Of a stretch of DNA of 64,000 bases, positions 1 to 8,750 are shown one piece after another. The DNA is from Sedimentitalea arenosa (GTDB lineage: Bacteria > Pseudomonadota > Alphaproteobacteria > Rhodobacterales > Rhodobacteraceae), in NCBI RefSeq assembly GCF_016428585.1, contig NZ_JAELVR010000004.1:62001-126000 (forward strand), in the 5' to 3' direction. How positions within the stretch are numbered: position 1 is the stretch's first letter; each line of letters starts with the position of its first letter. A program made the position numbers and the translations under genes. Under the pieces are notes generated by a model. That model searched no databases, had not been told where the DNA came from, and was given only the letters and a program-made list of their open reading frames with translations.

Positions 1-1646
1 CGCTGGCGATGCTGCGCGCTTCCAAGGAAGGGGTCGTGACGGTCGATATCGCTCCAGACCCCGACACCGGTGCCGCACGGGCCGAGGCGATCGTCATGCG
101 CCATATCGGCATCTCGGGGCAGGGGGCAGGTGACACCTGGCTGCGCGCCGCTGCCGGATGGACCTGGCGCGTCAAGCTGGCCACGACGATGATGATGGAT
201 CTGTTCGGTGACCTGCGCGCGCGCGCGCATGAGGACGCAATCACCGTCTTCGCACGCAACCTCAAGGACCTCTTACTTGCCGCCCCTGCCGGGCCGCGCC
301 CGACGTTGGGACTCGATCCCGGCATCCGAACCGGGGTCAAGGCGGCGGTGGTCGATGCCACCGGCAAGGTGGTCGCGACCGAGACACTCTATCCGTTCCA
401 GCCCAAGAACGATGTGAACGGCGCGAAATCAGCGATTCTGCGGCTGATCGCCCAACATGGGGTCGAGCTGGTTGCCATCGGCAACGGCACCGCCAGCCGC
501 GAGACCGAACGATTGGTGGGCGAAACGCTCAAGGCCCTGCCCAAGGGGCGCAAGGCGCCGGCCAAGGTGATCGTGTCCGAGGCGGGGGCGTCGGTCTATT
601 CGGCCTCGGAACTGGCGGCACGCGAGTTTCCCGATCTCGACGTCAGCCTGCGCGGTGCTGTGTCGATCGCCCGCCGGCTGCAGGATCCGCTGGCGGAGCT
701 GGTCAAGATCGAGCCCCGCTCGATCGGGGTGGGACAGTACCAGCACGATGTCGACCAGCACCGGCTGGGCCGGTCGCTCGAGGCGGTGGTCGAGGACGCG
801 GTGAACGCGGTCGGCGTCGACCTGAACACCGCCTCGGCGCCGCTGCTGTCGCACGTATCGGGTCTCGGTCCGGGCTTGGCAGAGGCCATCGTCGCGCATC
901 GGGATGCAAACGGCGCGTTCCGCTCGCGCAAGCAACTGCTCGATGTGGCCCGATTGGGGCCGCGTGCATTCGAGCAATGCGCGGGCTTTCTGCGGGTGCG
1001 GGAAGGCGACGAGCCGCTCGACGCCTCGGCCGTGCATCCCGAGGCCTATGGCGTGGCACGACGGATCGTGGCGGCCTGCGGGCGCGATCTGCGCGACATC
1101 ATGGGCGATGCCACGGCCCTGCGCCGAATGCGTGCCGAGGATTTCGTCGACGGCGAATTCGGCTTGCCGACCGTGCGCGATATTCTCTCCGAACTCGAAA
1201 AGCCCGGACGCGACCCGCGCCCCGACTTCAGGACCGCGCAATTCGCCGACGGGGTCGACGACATCAAGGACCTGAAGCCCGGCATGATGCTGGAAGGGAC
1301 GGTCACCAACGTCGCGGCCTTCGGTGCTTTCGTCGATATCGGCGTGCATCAGGACGGGCTGGTCCACGTCAGCCAGTTGGCGGACCGGTTCGTCAAGGAT
1401 GCACATGAGGTCGTCAAGGCGGGCGACGTGGTGCGGGTGCGCGTGACCGAGGTGGACGTGCCGCGCAATCGGATCGGTCTGAGCATGCGCAAGGAGCGCG
1501 AAACCCCTCCGCGCGACACGCGCGGCGACAGGGGCGCTGCGCCAAAGGGCAAGGCCAACGGTGGTGTGGCGAAACCAAAACCGGCCCGTCGCGAGGAGAC
1601 CGGCGCTTTCGGTGCGGCGCTGCGCGACGCGATGAAGCGCAGCTAG
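1..1646 (+). CDS. tex: Tex family RNA-binding transcription accessory protein (5' end missing)
   Basis: The reading frame is already open at the left edge, so the N-terminal part lies outside the window; about 547 codons are present against roughly 770 in complete Tex proteins. Visible parts in order: a YqgF/RNase H-like domain starting at LGLDPGIRTG, helix-hairpin-helix segments around VSGLGPGLAEAIVAHR, and a C-terminal S1 RNA-binding domain (GTVTNVAAFGAFVDIGVH), followed by a basic, low-complexity tail. Tex is known as a nucleic-acid-binding factor linked to transcription and stress tolerance. The ATG at position 9 is internal and is not the true start. It converges on the paa operon with a 7 bp gap. 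Confidence 0.95.
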   Translation, partial: LAMLRASKEGVVTVDIAPDPDTGAARAEAIVMRHIGISGQGAGDTWLRAAAGWTWRVKLATTMMMDLFGDLRARAHEDAITVFARNLKDLLLAAPAGPRPTLGLDPGIRTGVKAAVVDATGKVVATETLYPFQPKNDVNGAKSAILRLIAQHGVELVAIGNGTASRETERLVGETLKALPKGRKAPAKVIVSEAGASVYSASELAAREFPDLDVSLRGAVSIARRLQDPLAELVKIEPRSIGVGQYQHDVDQHRLGRSLEAVVEDAVNAVGVDLNTASAPLLSHVSGLGPGLAEAIVAHRDANGAFRSRKQLLDVARLGPRAFEQCAGFLRVREGDEPLDASAVHPEAYGVARRIVAACGRDLRDIMGDATALRRMRAEDFVDGEFGLPTVRDILSELEKPGRDPRPDFRTAQFADGVDDIKDLKPGMMLEGTVTNVAAFGAFVDIGVHQDGLVHVSQLADRFVKDAHEVVKAGDVVRVRVTEVDVPRNRIGLSMRKERETPPRDTRGDRGAAPKGKANGGVAKPKPARREETGAFGAALRDAMKRS

Positions 1647-1653
1647 GACCGCG

Positions 1654-2409
1654 TCAGGCGGACAGGTCCAGCCGGGCGAGGGCGTCGTCCAGCCGCGACT
1701 CCCATGTCGCGCCGAGCGTGGCATTCGGCGTCCGGCGCAGGCCCCATGCCTTGAGCTGCTCGAAACGGTCGCGCGCGCCCTCGCCGAAGACGGCGGCGAC
1801 GCGTGGGCGCCAGTAGGTCACGGCCGCAACGGCGGCGGGGCCACCGCCCTGCGCGATCAGCTTTTGCAGACCTTCCTCGGCCAGTTCGGTGTGGCGCGCT
1901 TCGACCGGGGTGATCTTGCGGATGGCCTCGGCGAAAGGCTGGTAGGAGGACGTCAGGAATTCGTCGAGCTGCACACCGACGGCCAGCCCCATGCAGAGGT
2001 TCATCGTGACCGCATCGACCCAACCGTCCAGTGGGTAGTTGAGCACCGAGAGCCGCATGTCATGGGCATTGCGCGCGGTCCCGGGCGGGGTGTCGCGGGG
2101 AAGCCGGTCCGTCCAGGGATGATGATTGGCATATCGGTCCGTGTTCGCGCCGAACTCGCCCATCAGGTTCAGCACAGTGTCGGCGTTGTCGGTCTTTTCC
2201 AGCACGATGCGGGCGGCCGCGATGCGTTCCTTGATGCCGGGACCCGCGTTGATCACGTCGGCGAACCCGGCTGCCCCGGCCAGTTCGCTGTCCACGAAGG
2301 TGGCCATGATCTTGAGCAGTTCGGCGCGGTAGCGTGGCGGCACGTTGGTCGGGTTGGTCAGCTTGCCGCCCTGGGCCAGATAGCTGTCGATGGTCATGTC
2401 CTGTGCCAT
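1654..2409 (-). CDS. Phenylacetic acid catabolic family protein (PaaA/PaaC-like paralogue)
   Basis: A 251-residue ferritin-like protein resembling the PaaA/PaaC family (PF05138), the last gene of the paa operon, 15 nt after paaE and preceded by an AAGGGG ribosome site. A diiron-type motif EARH lies near residue 168 and an acidic residue in DSELAG near residue 40. Where PaaA has ExxH (DEAGH), this protein has LEKTD near residue 72, so one canonical histidine ligand appears to be replaced. The protein could be an accessory or structural subunit, or a repair or assembly factor for the epoxidase. Family assignment is good; the specific role is inference from position. Confidence 0.8.
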   Translation of the reverse strand: MAQDMTIDSYLAQGGKLTNPTNVPPRYRAELLKIMATFVDSELAGAAGFADVINAGPGIKERIAAARIVLEKTDNADTVLNLMGEFGANTDRYANHHPWTDRLPRDTPPGTARNAHDMRLSVLNYPLDGWVDAVTMNLCMGLAVGVQLDEFLTSSYQPFAEAIRKITPVEARHTELAEEGLQKLIAQGGGPAAVAAVTYWRPRVAAVFGEGARDRFEQLKAWGLRRTPNATLGATWESRLDDALARLDLSA

Positions 2410-2424
2410 GGTCGGCCCCTTTTC

Positions 2425-3492
2425 TTAGTGGTCGTAATCGACAACGATCCGGTCGGTCAGCGGGTAGGATTGGCACGACAGGACATAGCCCTGCTGCACC
2501 TCGTAATCCTCGAGAGCGTGGTTCGCCACCATCTCGACCTCGCCCTCGATCACCTTGCAGCGGCAGGTCGAACAGACGCCGGCCTTGCAGGCAAAAGGCG
2601 CGTCCAGCGCGTTTTCGAGTGCCGCGTCGAGCACGGTCTGATCCTTGTCCATCGTGAAGCTGCGGGAGGCGCCGTCCATGGTGATGGTGGCCTCGGTGGA
2701 CTTGGCCGCGGCAGTGCTGGCAGCGCTGCCGGCCTTGCGCTTCAGCCGGCCGGGTTGAGCGCTCGCGAACAGTTCGAACTTGATCTGATCGTCGCTCAAC
2801 CCGTGGTCGCGCAGAGCCGCGGAGATGCCCAGCATCATCGGTTCCGGTCCGCAGATGAATGAGGTGTCCACGCTGTCGATATCGATCCAGTGGGTGAACA
2901 GCGCCTTGCACTTCTCGGCATCCATCCGCCCGGTGAAAAGATCGATATCCTGCGCATCGCTTTCCAGGATATGGATCACCGTCAGCCGGCCCATATGGAG
3001 GTTCTTGAGGTCTTCGAGTTCTTCGCGGAACATGATCGTGTTCACGCCCCTGTTGGCATAGACCAGCGTGAAGGTGCTGCGCGGTTCGCGTGCCAGCACC
3101 GTTTTCATGTTCGACAGCACCGGCGTGATGCCCGAGCCGCCGGCGAAGCCGAGATAGTTCTTTGCCTGCCGCGGATCGATCGGCGTATGAAAGCTGCCCA
3201 TCGGCTCCATCGCCTCGATCACCATGCCGGGGGCAAGAGTCTCGTTGGCCCAGGTCGAAAAGGCACCGCCTTCGACCTTCTTGATGCCGACCTGCAACAC
3301 GCCATCGTCCTTGCCAGCGCAGATCGAATAGGAGCGACGCACCTCGATGCCGTCGAATTTCTGCCGAAAGGTCAGGTACTGGCCCTGGATGAAGTCGAAG
3401 TCGCCGCCGTTCACGGGCTTCAACGTCACGACGACCGCATCGCGGATTGTCTTGGTGACGTCAGTGACGGTCAGGTCATGAAAATGGGCCAT
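2425..3492 (-). CDS. paaE: 1,2-phenylacetyl-CoA epoxidase subunit PaaE (reductase)
   Basis: A 355-residue reductase that passes electrons from NAD(P)H to the PaaA diiron centre during epoxidation of phenylacetyl-CoA. Order of domains: FAD-binding barrel with RRSYSICAG, NAD(P)-binding domain with GFAGGSGITPVL, and a C-terminal plant-type 2Fe-2S ferredoxin with the CKAGVCSTC cluster motif plus a distal cysteine in LSCQSYP. Length and order match the family. It lies 9 nt after the NTF2-like gene in the paa operon. Confidence 0.96.
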   Translation of the reverse strand: MAHFHDLTVTDVTKTIRDAVVVTLKPVNGGDFDFIQGQYLTFRQKFDGIEVRRSYSICAGKDDGVLQVGIKKVEGGAFSTWANETLAPGMVIEAMEPMGSFHTPIDPRQAKNYLGFAGGSGITPVLSNMKTVLAREPRSTFTLVYANRGVNTIMFREELEDLKNLHMGRLTVIHILESDAQDIDLFTGRMDAEKCKALFTHWIDIDSVDTSFICGPEPMMLGISAALRDHGLSDDQIKFELFASAQPGRLKRKAGSAASTAAAKSTEATITMDGASRSFTMDKDQTVLDAALENALDAPFACKAGVCSTCRCKVIEGEVEMVANHALEDYEVQQGYVLSCQSYPLTDRIVVDYDH

Positions 3493-3501
3493 CGCAGTGC
3501 C

Positions 3502-3858
3502 TCAATAATGCCGGAAGAGTTTCGAGATGATGCGCCAATTGCCGTCATCAATCTGAATCAGATGGAAATGGTTGGAAAACGAAACGCCCAGAAGGTTGGT
3601 CTCGTCGACCTGTGCCGTGGCAATTCGGTCGGTTTGCACGACAGAGACGACAGTACCCGTGTAGTTCTGGCCGACCTCGTTTTGCTCAAGCTCCTGAAAG
3701 AATGGCCCCGGCCCGCCGACCCCCAAACTGCCGTCAAACCAACCGGTCATTACTGCGTCATCATGAAAAAGCTGTTTGAGCAGGGCGATATCCCGGTTGC
3801 GCGTGCCCTCGATATAGGCATCTACGGTGGCGCGCGGACTGCAAGTCGGGCTGGTCAC
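3502..3858 (-). CDS. NTF2-like (SnoaL/lumazine-binding-like) protein in the paa operon
   Basis: A 118-residue protein with the alpha+beta pattern of the nuclear transport factor 2 superfamily: DAYIEGTRNRDIALLKQLFH at the start and a final strand containing WRIISKLFRHY. It most resembles the putative lumazine-binding group. I chose the GTG at 3858 because GAGGA sits 8 nt upstream and because this places the start 19 nt after the paaD stop; the longer frame would overlap paaD and is basic shadow sequence. No catalytic residues can be assigned. Its place between paaD and paaE suggests a link to phenylacetate ring metabolism, such as binding or handling of an intermediate, but this is inference. 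Confidence 0.82.
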   Translation of the reverse strand: MTSPTCSPRATVDAYIEGTRNRDIALLKQLFHDDAVMTGWFDGSLGVGGPGPFFQELEQNEVGQNYTGTVVSVVQTDRIATAQVDETNLLGVSFSNHFHLIQIDDGNWRIISKLFRHY

Positions 3859-3877
3859 GGGCGGTTCCTCTTCGGGA

Positions 3878-4336
3878 TCAGATACATTTGAAATAGTCGA
3901 AAGGTTCGAGGCAGTCCGCACAGCGCCACTGCGCCTTGCAGGGGGTCGAGCCGAACTGGCTGATGCGGGTGACATTGGTCGACTTGCATCGAGGGCAGCA
4001 TTCCGGCCCGCCCGCCGCGCGCGGCGGCGCAATGCCGTAATCCATCAGTTTGGCGCGCCCTTTCTCTGACAGCCAGTCGGTCGTCCAGGGTGGGCTGATC
4101 CGGGTCTCGATGTGCACGTCGCCGATGCCTCGGTCGTGCAGCGCCGTTTCGATGTCCAGCGAGATGATACGGGTGGCGGGGCAGCCCGAATAGGTGGGGG
4201 TGACGGCCACCTCCAGCGTGTCTCCGTCCCAGGCCACATGCCGCACGATGCCCAGGTCCACCACCGAGATCACCGGGATCTCCGGGTCGGGCACCTCGTC
4301 CAGCCAGGTCCATATTTCCGCTACCGACGGTTTCAT
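3878..4336 (-). CDS. paaD: 1,2-phenylacetyl-CoA epoxidase subunit PaaD
   Basis: A 152-residue PaaD. The N-terminal MIP18/DUF59-type domain carries DPEIPVISVVDLGIVR and the conserved cysteine in TYSGCPAT; the C-terminal part is a zinc-ribbon-like module with CPRCKS and CADC motifs. PaaD is thought to help assemble or mature iron centres of the epoxidase complex. It starts 1 nt after the paaC stop codon, so translation is probably coupled. Confidence 0.95.
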   Translation of the reverse strand: MKPSVAEIWTWLDEVPDPEIPVISVVDLGIVRHVAWDGDTLEVAVTPTYSGCPATRIISLDIETALHDRGIGDVHIETRISPPWTTDWLSEKGRAKLMDYGIAPPRAAGGPECCPRCKSTNVTRISQFGSTPCKAQWRCADCLEPFDYFKCI

Positions 4337-4337
4337 C

Positions 4338-5096
4338 CTACCAGGTCGCGTCCGGATAGGCCCTTTGCAGCCATTGCATCTGCGTCAGCATGTGCCCGAG
4401 ATGTTCGGAATGGCGCATGCCGCTCTTGCCGCCCTTGTGGGCGAACCCGCTGTCGGGGATCGTCAGGGTCGCTTCGGTCATCACTTCGGCGAGGCGGGCA
4501 TCGTAGGTCGCACGCAACTCGCCCGGGTCGGGCGCGATCCCGGCCTCGGACATTTGCGCGTCGATGTGGTCGGGCACGAACATCTCGCCGACATAGGGCC
4601 ACAGCAGATCGAGCGCGGCCTGCATGCGGCGGTGACTTTCGGAAGTTCCGTCGCCCAGCCCGATCACCGTGTCACCGGAGCGTTCGACGTGATACTGCAC
4701 CTCCTTCACTGACTTGGCCGCGATCGCCGCGACCCGGTCATGGGACGATCCGCTCAGCGCCTTGAGCATCTCGAGGTGCCAGAGGTCGAACAGGAACTGC
4801 CGCATCATGGTCTGGCCGAAATCGCCGTTGGGCTGTTCGACCAGCAGGATGTTGCGGAAATCCCAGACGTCGCGCCGCATCGCGAGGTCGTCCGCACTGC
4901 GTCCCTTGCCCTCGATCTCGCCCGCGAGGCCCAGCCACATCTGGGTCTGACCGATCAGGTCCAGCGCGGTGTTGGCCAACGCGATATCCTCTTCCAGCAC
5001 CGGCGCATGACCGCACCATTCGCTGACCCGGTGCCCCAGCACCAGCGTGTTGTCTCCCATGCGGCAGAGAAACTCGAACAGCGCGTCATCGCTCAT
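4338..5096 (-). CDS. paaC: 1,2-phenylacetyl-CoA epoxidase subunit PaaC
   Basis: A 252-residue PaaC, the structural partner of the catalytic PaaA in the epoxidase core. It begins [16 protein letters not shown] and contains the family signature LGHRVSEWCGHAPVLEEDIA, with the ferritin-like fold but without a full diiron ligand set. The ATG at 5096 overlaps the paaB stop as TGATG; a GTG one codon upstream (5099) would give GTGA overlap and cannot be excluded. Confidence 0.95.
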   Translation of the reverse strand: MSDDALFEFLCRMGDNTLVLGHRVSEWCGHAPVLEEDIALANTALDLIGQTQMWLGLAGEIEGKGRSADDLAMRRDVWDFRNILLVEQPNGDFGQTMMRQFLFDLWHLEMLKALSGSSHDRVAAIAAKSVKEVQYHVERSGDTVIGLGDGTSESHRRMQAALDLLWPYVGEMFVPDHIDAQMSEAGIAPDPGELRATYDARLAEVMTEATLTIPDSGFAHKGGKSGMRHSEHLGHMLTQMQWLQRAYPDATW

Positions 5097-5434
5097 CACA
5101 TCGCTCCCACTTCGTCGGGAATGTCGAAGAAGGTCGGGTGGCGGTACACCTTGCTTTCGGAGGGCTCGTAAAGCGGGCCTTTTTCAGACGGCGAGGACGC
5201 CGCGATATGGCGGGCCTCGACCACCCAGATGCTGACGCCTTCGTTGCGGCGGGTATAGACATCGCGGGCATTCTTGATCGCCATCTCTTCGTCCGGCGCA
5301 TGCAGCGAGCCCACGTGGCGGTGGCTCATGCCGTGCTGGCCACGGATGAACACTTCCCACAGCGGCCATTCGTGACGCTTGGGCCGGGTCTGCGTTTCGG
5401 GCGTGTCGGGATATGCGGAATTGGGAGAGCTCAT
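5096..5434 (-). CDS. paaB: 1,2-phenylacetyl-CoA epoxidase subunit PaaB
   Basis: A 112-residue PaaB. The core [20 protein letters not shown] and the tail [12 protein letters not shown] are typical of the family. PaaB is a small subunit of the ring-1,2-epoxidase complex. The ATG at 5434 overlaps the paaA stop as ATGA; the frame upstream of it is shadow of paaA. The stop overlaps the start of paaC. Confidence 0.95.
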   Translation of the reverse strand: MSSPNSAYPDTPETQTRPKRHEWPLWEVFIRGQHGMSHRHVGSLHAPDEEMAIKNARDVYTRRNEGVSIWVVEARHIAASSPSEKGPLYEPSESKVYRHPTFFDIPDEVGAM

Positions 5435-6408
5435 TCTGCTGCGATCTTTCTCATGCTGCGTTTCTCGGCGTGCGCCAGAAGCCCGTCGCGCACCCACTTG
5501 CCGTCGTCCCACGCCTTGTTCCGCGCGGCGAGGCGTTCGGTGTTGCAGGGGCCATTGCCTTGGATCACCTCGAAGAACTCCTTCCAGTCAGGTTCGGCAA
5601 AGTCATAACCGCCCTTCTCCTCGTTCCACGTCAGGGTTTCGTCAGGTACGGTCAGGCCAAGATATTCGGCCTGCGGCACGGTCTGATCGACGAACTTCTG
5701 ACGCAGCTCGTCATTTGTGTTCATCTTGATCTTCCAGGCCATCGACTGTGCCGAATGCACGCTGTCCTTGTCGGAGGGTCCGAACATCATCAGGGACGGA
5801 TACCAGAAGCGGTTCAGCGCATCCTGCGCCATGCGCTTCTGCTCGGGCGTGCCCCGGGCCATCTTCATCATGATGTCGTAGCCCTGGCGCTGGTGGAAGC
5901 TTTCTTCCTTGCAGATGCGGATCATCGCGCGGGAATAAGGGCCGAAGGATGTTCGCTGCAGCGGCACCTGGTTCATGATCGCCGCGCCATCGACCAGCCA
6001 GCCGACCGCGCCCATATCGGCCCAGGTCAGGGTCGGGTAGTTGAAGATCGAACTGTACTTCATGCGGCCATCCAGCAGCATCTCGGTCAGCTCATCGCGG
6101 CTGACGCCCAGCGTTTCCGCCGCGCAGTAGAGATACAGCCCGTGCCCGGCCTCGTCCTGCACCTTGGCCAGCAGGATCGCCTTGCGCTCGAGCGTCGGCG
6201 CGCGGGTTATCCAGTTGCCTTCGGGCAGTTGGCCGACGATTTCGGAATGCGCATGCTGGCCGATCTGGCGGATCAATGTCTTGCGATAGCCGGCGGGCAT
6301 CCAGTCCTTCGGTTCAATCTTCTCGCCGGCATCGATCCGCGCCTGGAACGTCGCCAGCTTTTCGGGGTCTTCCTGCGTCGCTTCCGACTTCACCATCTGT
6401 GCATACAT
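5431..6408 (-). CDS. paaA: 1,2-phenylacetyl-CoA epoxidase catalytic subunit PaaA
   Basis: A 325-residue diiron monooxygenase subunit that epoxidises the aromatic ring of phenylacetyl-CoA. Ferritin-like ligands are visible in [12 protein letters not shown] (ExxH) and in [12 protein letters not shown] (ExxH). The start at 6408 gives [14 protein letters not shown] and has AAAGGAGCG just upstream as ribosome site. It is the first gene of a seven-gene operon, paaA-B-C-D-(NTF2-like)-paaE-(PF05138). The ligase paaK and the lower-pathway genes paaF, G, H, J and Z are not in the window. Confidence 0.97.
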   Translation of the reverse strand: MYAQMVKSEATQEDPEKLATFQARIDAGEKIEPKDWMPAGYRKTLIRQIGQHAHSEIVGQLPEGNWITRAPTLERKAILLAKVQDEAGHGLYLYCAAETLGVSRDELTEMLLDGRMKYSSIFNYPTLTWADMGAVGWLVDGAAIMNQVPLQRTSFGPYSRAMIRICKEESFHQRQGYDIMMKMARGTPEQKRMAQDALNRFWYPSLMMFGPSDKDSVHSAQSMAWKIKMNTNDELRQKFVDQTVPQAEYLGLTVPDETLTWNEEKGGYDFAEPDWKEFFEVIQGNGPCNTERLAARNKAWDDGKWVRDGLLAHAEKRSMRKIAAE

Positions 6409-6521
6409 TGGTCGCTCCTTTCGTCGCGTCAGGGCCGCGATCTACGCATCGCCTGGAAATGTTACCACATAGCCTCCCGCCACGGGTAGTCCCGGCGTCG
6501 CATTCCCGCACAACATTGCTG

Positions 6522-6535
6522 ACCGCCTGGTCGGT
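6522..6535. promoter_or_regulatory. Possible TetR-type operator upstream of paaA
   Basis: The imperfect palindrome ACCGCCTGGTCGGT lies about 115 nt upstream of the paaA start. Its half sites ACCGnC are spaced like operators of TetR-family phenylacetate repressors (PaaR). No regulator gene is adjacent, so the assignment rests only on the palindrome and position. Confidence 0.35.
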
Positions 6536-6562
6536 ATATTGCGGACGCCGATTCCCTACAAG

Positions 6563-6602
6563 AAAAAGTTACAAATTTCGAGATCACAAGAAATTTGGTA
6601 AC
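6563..6602 (-). terminator. AT-rich hairpin with T run, probable terminator after the DMT transporter gene
   Basis: The arms GTTACAAATTTC (6568-6579) and GAAATTTGGTAAC (6590-6602) pair over 12 bp with one bulged base and a 10 nt loop. Read on the minus strand the hairpin is followed directly by TTTTTC, the arrangement of a Rho-independent terminator. It sits about 70 nt beyond the DMT transporter stop. The stem is AT-rich, so an operator role for the paa promoter is an alternative. Confidence 0.55.
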
Positions 6603-6671
6603 GTTTTGCCTGGCAAATCTGTCTTCGTACAAGCTCCGGCGCCGCGTGAAGACAACCCAAACCTTTCCGGG

Positions 6672-7652
6672 TCAGTATCGCGCCTTGATCGCGGCGCGCG
6701 CGACACGGCGGGCCTTCTGCTTTTCCCGCAGGAACACGAACAGTCCCGACCCGACGATCAAGATCATGCCCAGCCAAACCGCCGGATCCGGCAGTTCGGA
6801 CCAGATCAGCCAGCCCCAGACCACGGCCATCGGCAAGAGCGCGTATTCGAAAGGGGCCACCGTGGCCGCGTCCGTGAGGCGATAGGCTTGCGCCAGGCAA
6901 TAGCCGATTACAGCCGAGTTCAGGCCCAGACCGATCAACATCGGCCAATCCTCCGGTGCGGGCCGAATCCAGGCCCTGAGCAGGAACTCTATGCTGGGTG
7001 AGTCGGTGCCTTCGGCGAAGCGTCCATCTCCGGCCACGAGCCAGAAGCCGAGCGACACAAGGATGAACATCGCCTGGATGTAAACCGACAGGGCCGAGGC
7101 CTTGCTGGTCGCGCCCAGCTTGCGGGTCATCAGCTGCATGATCGCATAGGTCAGCGCGGCGAAGACTGGCAGCAGCAAAACGAGTCGATTGGCGTCGAGC
7201 GACTCGGCCGCAGCCCAAGGGCGCTGCATGATGAGAACCCCGGCGAACCCCACCAGAACCGCCCCGATCCGCAGCGGGCCGACCTTCTCGCCCAGGATCG
7301 GGATCGACAGCAGCGTGATGAACAGCGGTGCGGCGAAAAACAGCGCGGTGGCATCGGCCAGCGGGATCACGGCGAGGGCCACGAAAAAGGCCATGTTCGA
7401 AACGATCACCAGCAGGCAGCGCAGGATATGCGCGCCCGGCTGGCGCGTCTTGAGGATCGACCAGCCGCCCTCCATCTGCACGAGGGCCAGGCTGAAGATC
7501 AGCCCGATCGCGGACCGGGTAAAGACGATCTGGTGCAGGGGATAGCCGCCGGACAACTGCTTGATCAGCATGTCGTTGATCGAAATCGCGACCATTCCGG
7601 CCAGAACGAACAGGATGCCGGCGGTCGAGCGGTCAAGCGAGGGCGCTGTCAT
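6672..7652 (-). CDS. EamA/DMT family transporter
   Basis: A 326-residue inner-membrane protein with about ten hydrophobic helices in two repeated EamA halves, typical of drug/metabolite exporters. The ATG at 7652 is chosen because AGGAG lies 9 nt upstream; eight further in-frame codons upstream lack such a site. The substrate cannot be predicted. It is transcribed toward the paa operon but is separated from it by about 260 bp, a hairpin and an operator-like site, so it is probably its own unit. Confidence 0.9.
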   Translation of the reverse strand: MTAPSLDRSTAGILFVLAGMVAISINDMLIKQLSGGYPLHQIVFTRSAIGLIFSLALVQMEGGWSILKTRQPGAHILRCLLVIVSNMAFFVALAVIPLADATALFFAAPLFITLLSIPILGEKVGPLRIGAVLVGFAGVLIMQRPWAAAESLDANRLVLLLPVFAALTYAIMQLMTRKLGATSKASALSVYIQAMFILVSLGFWLVAGDGRFAEGTDSPSIEFLLRAWIRPAPEDWPMLIGLGLNSAVIGYCLAQAYRLTDAATVAPFEYALLPMAVVWGWLIWSELPDPAVWLGMILIVGSGLFVFLREKQKARRVARAAIKARY

Positions 7653-7820
7653 TGACGATCTCCTGCTGGGCGGCATGCTCCGCTTCTTTCCCTTTCGCTA
7701 TCACAGGAGCCTTCATTGTCCATACGCGACCTGCGCGCTGCCGCAGCCCCCAATGTGCAGGCCGGCTCTGGCGGGGCGGTTCGCGCGCAGCTAGGGTCCT
7801 CGGGAGAGAGGAGAGATGCT

Positions 7821-8750
7821 GTGACTGCAATCCTGACCATCACGGACCTGAAGAAGACCTATGATGACGGCTTCAAGGCTCTCAAAGGCGTGTCGCTCAC
7901 GATCGAGCGCGGCGAGATCCTCGCCTTGCTGGGTCCGAACGGCGCGGGCAAGACGACCTTGATCTCTACCATTTGCGGTATGGTGACTCCGACCAGTGGG
8001 ACCGTCACCGTCGACGGGCATGACACCCAGGCCGACTACCGCGCAGCGCGGGCCATGATCGGACTTGTCCCACAGGAAATCGCGCTGCAGCCATTCGAAA
8101 CGGTCATCAACACCGTGCGGTTCTCACGCGGGCTGTTCGGAAAGGCACGCAATGATGCGCATATCGAGTCGGTGCTGCGCAAGTTGTCGCTCTGGGACAA
8201 GAAGGACACGCAGATCACCGCCCTGTCAGGCGGGATGAAGCGACGCGTTCTGATCGCCAAGGCGTTGAGCCACGAGCCGCGCATCCTCTTCCTCGACGAA
8301 CCGACTGCCGGCGTCGACGTCGCGTTGCGCAAGGACATGTGGGACACGGTCGCGGACCTCAAGGCCGATGGCGTCACGATCATTCTGACCACGCACTACA
8401 TCGAGGAGGCCGAGGCCATCGCCGACCGGGTCGGGGTGATCACGCACGGCGAGTTGCTGTTGGTGCAGGACAAGGAAACGCTGATGGCACAGATGGGCAA
8501 GAAGCAGATCGAGGTGCAGTTGGGCGAGGCGATCAAGGCGATCCCCGAGTCGTTGGCGCGCTTCGACGTCAAGCTGGGGGAGGGCGGTGACAGCCTGGTC
8601 TATACCTATGATACCCACGGCGAGCGGACCGGGATCACCGGACTCCTCGTCGCCCTCGCCGAAGCCGGTCTGGTGCTGCGCGACGTGCAAACGCGGCAAA
8701 GCAGTCTCGAAGACATCTTCGTGGACCTCGTCGATGGAGAGCCGGCATGA
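7821..8750 (+). CDS. ABC transporter ATP-binding protein (ABC-2 type exporter)
   Basis: A 309-residue ATPase. Walker [10 protein letters not shown], signature LSGGMKRRV and Walker B ILFLDEP are all present, followed by the H-loop in TTHYIEEAE. The GTG at 7821 is preceded by GAGAGGAGAGA, while the longer frame starting at 7716 has no ribosome site and an atypical N-terminus. It overlaps the following permease gene by 4 nt (ATGA). The pair resembles DrrA/NodI-type exporters of drugs, lipids or polysaccharides; the substrate is unknown. Confidence 0.94.
   Translation: MTAILTITDLKKTYDDGFKALKGVSLTIERGEILALLGPNGAGKTTLISTICGMVTPTSGTVTVDGHDTQADYRAARAMIGLVPQEIALQPFETVINTVRFSRGLFGKARNDAHIESVLRKLSLWDKKDTQITALSGGMKRRVLIAKALSHEPRILFLDEPTAGVDVALRKDMWDTVADLKADGVTIILTTHYIEEAEAIADRVGVITHGELLLVQDKETLMAQMGKKQIEVQLGEAIKAIPESLARFDVKLGEGGDSLVYTYDTHGERTGITGLLVALAEAGLVLRDVQTRQSSLEDIFVDLVDGEPA

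Noticed and set aside
9-11. ATG at position 9 as the true start of tex
   Set aside because: The protein would lack the N-terminal third of Tex and the frame is open to the window edge.
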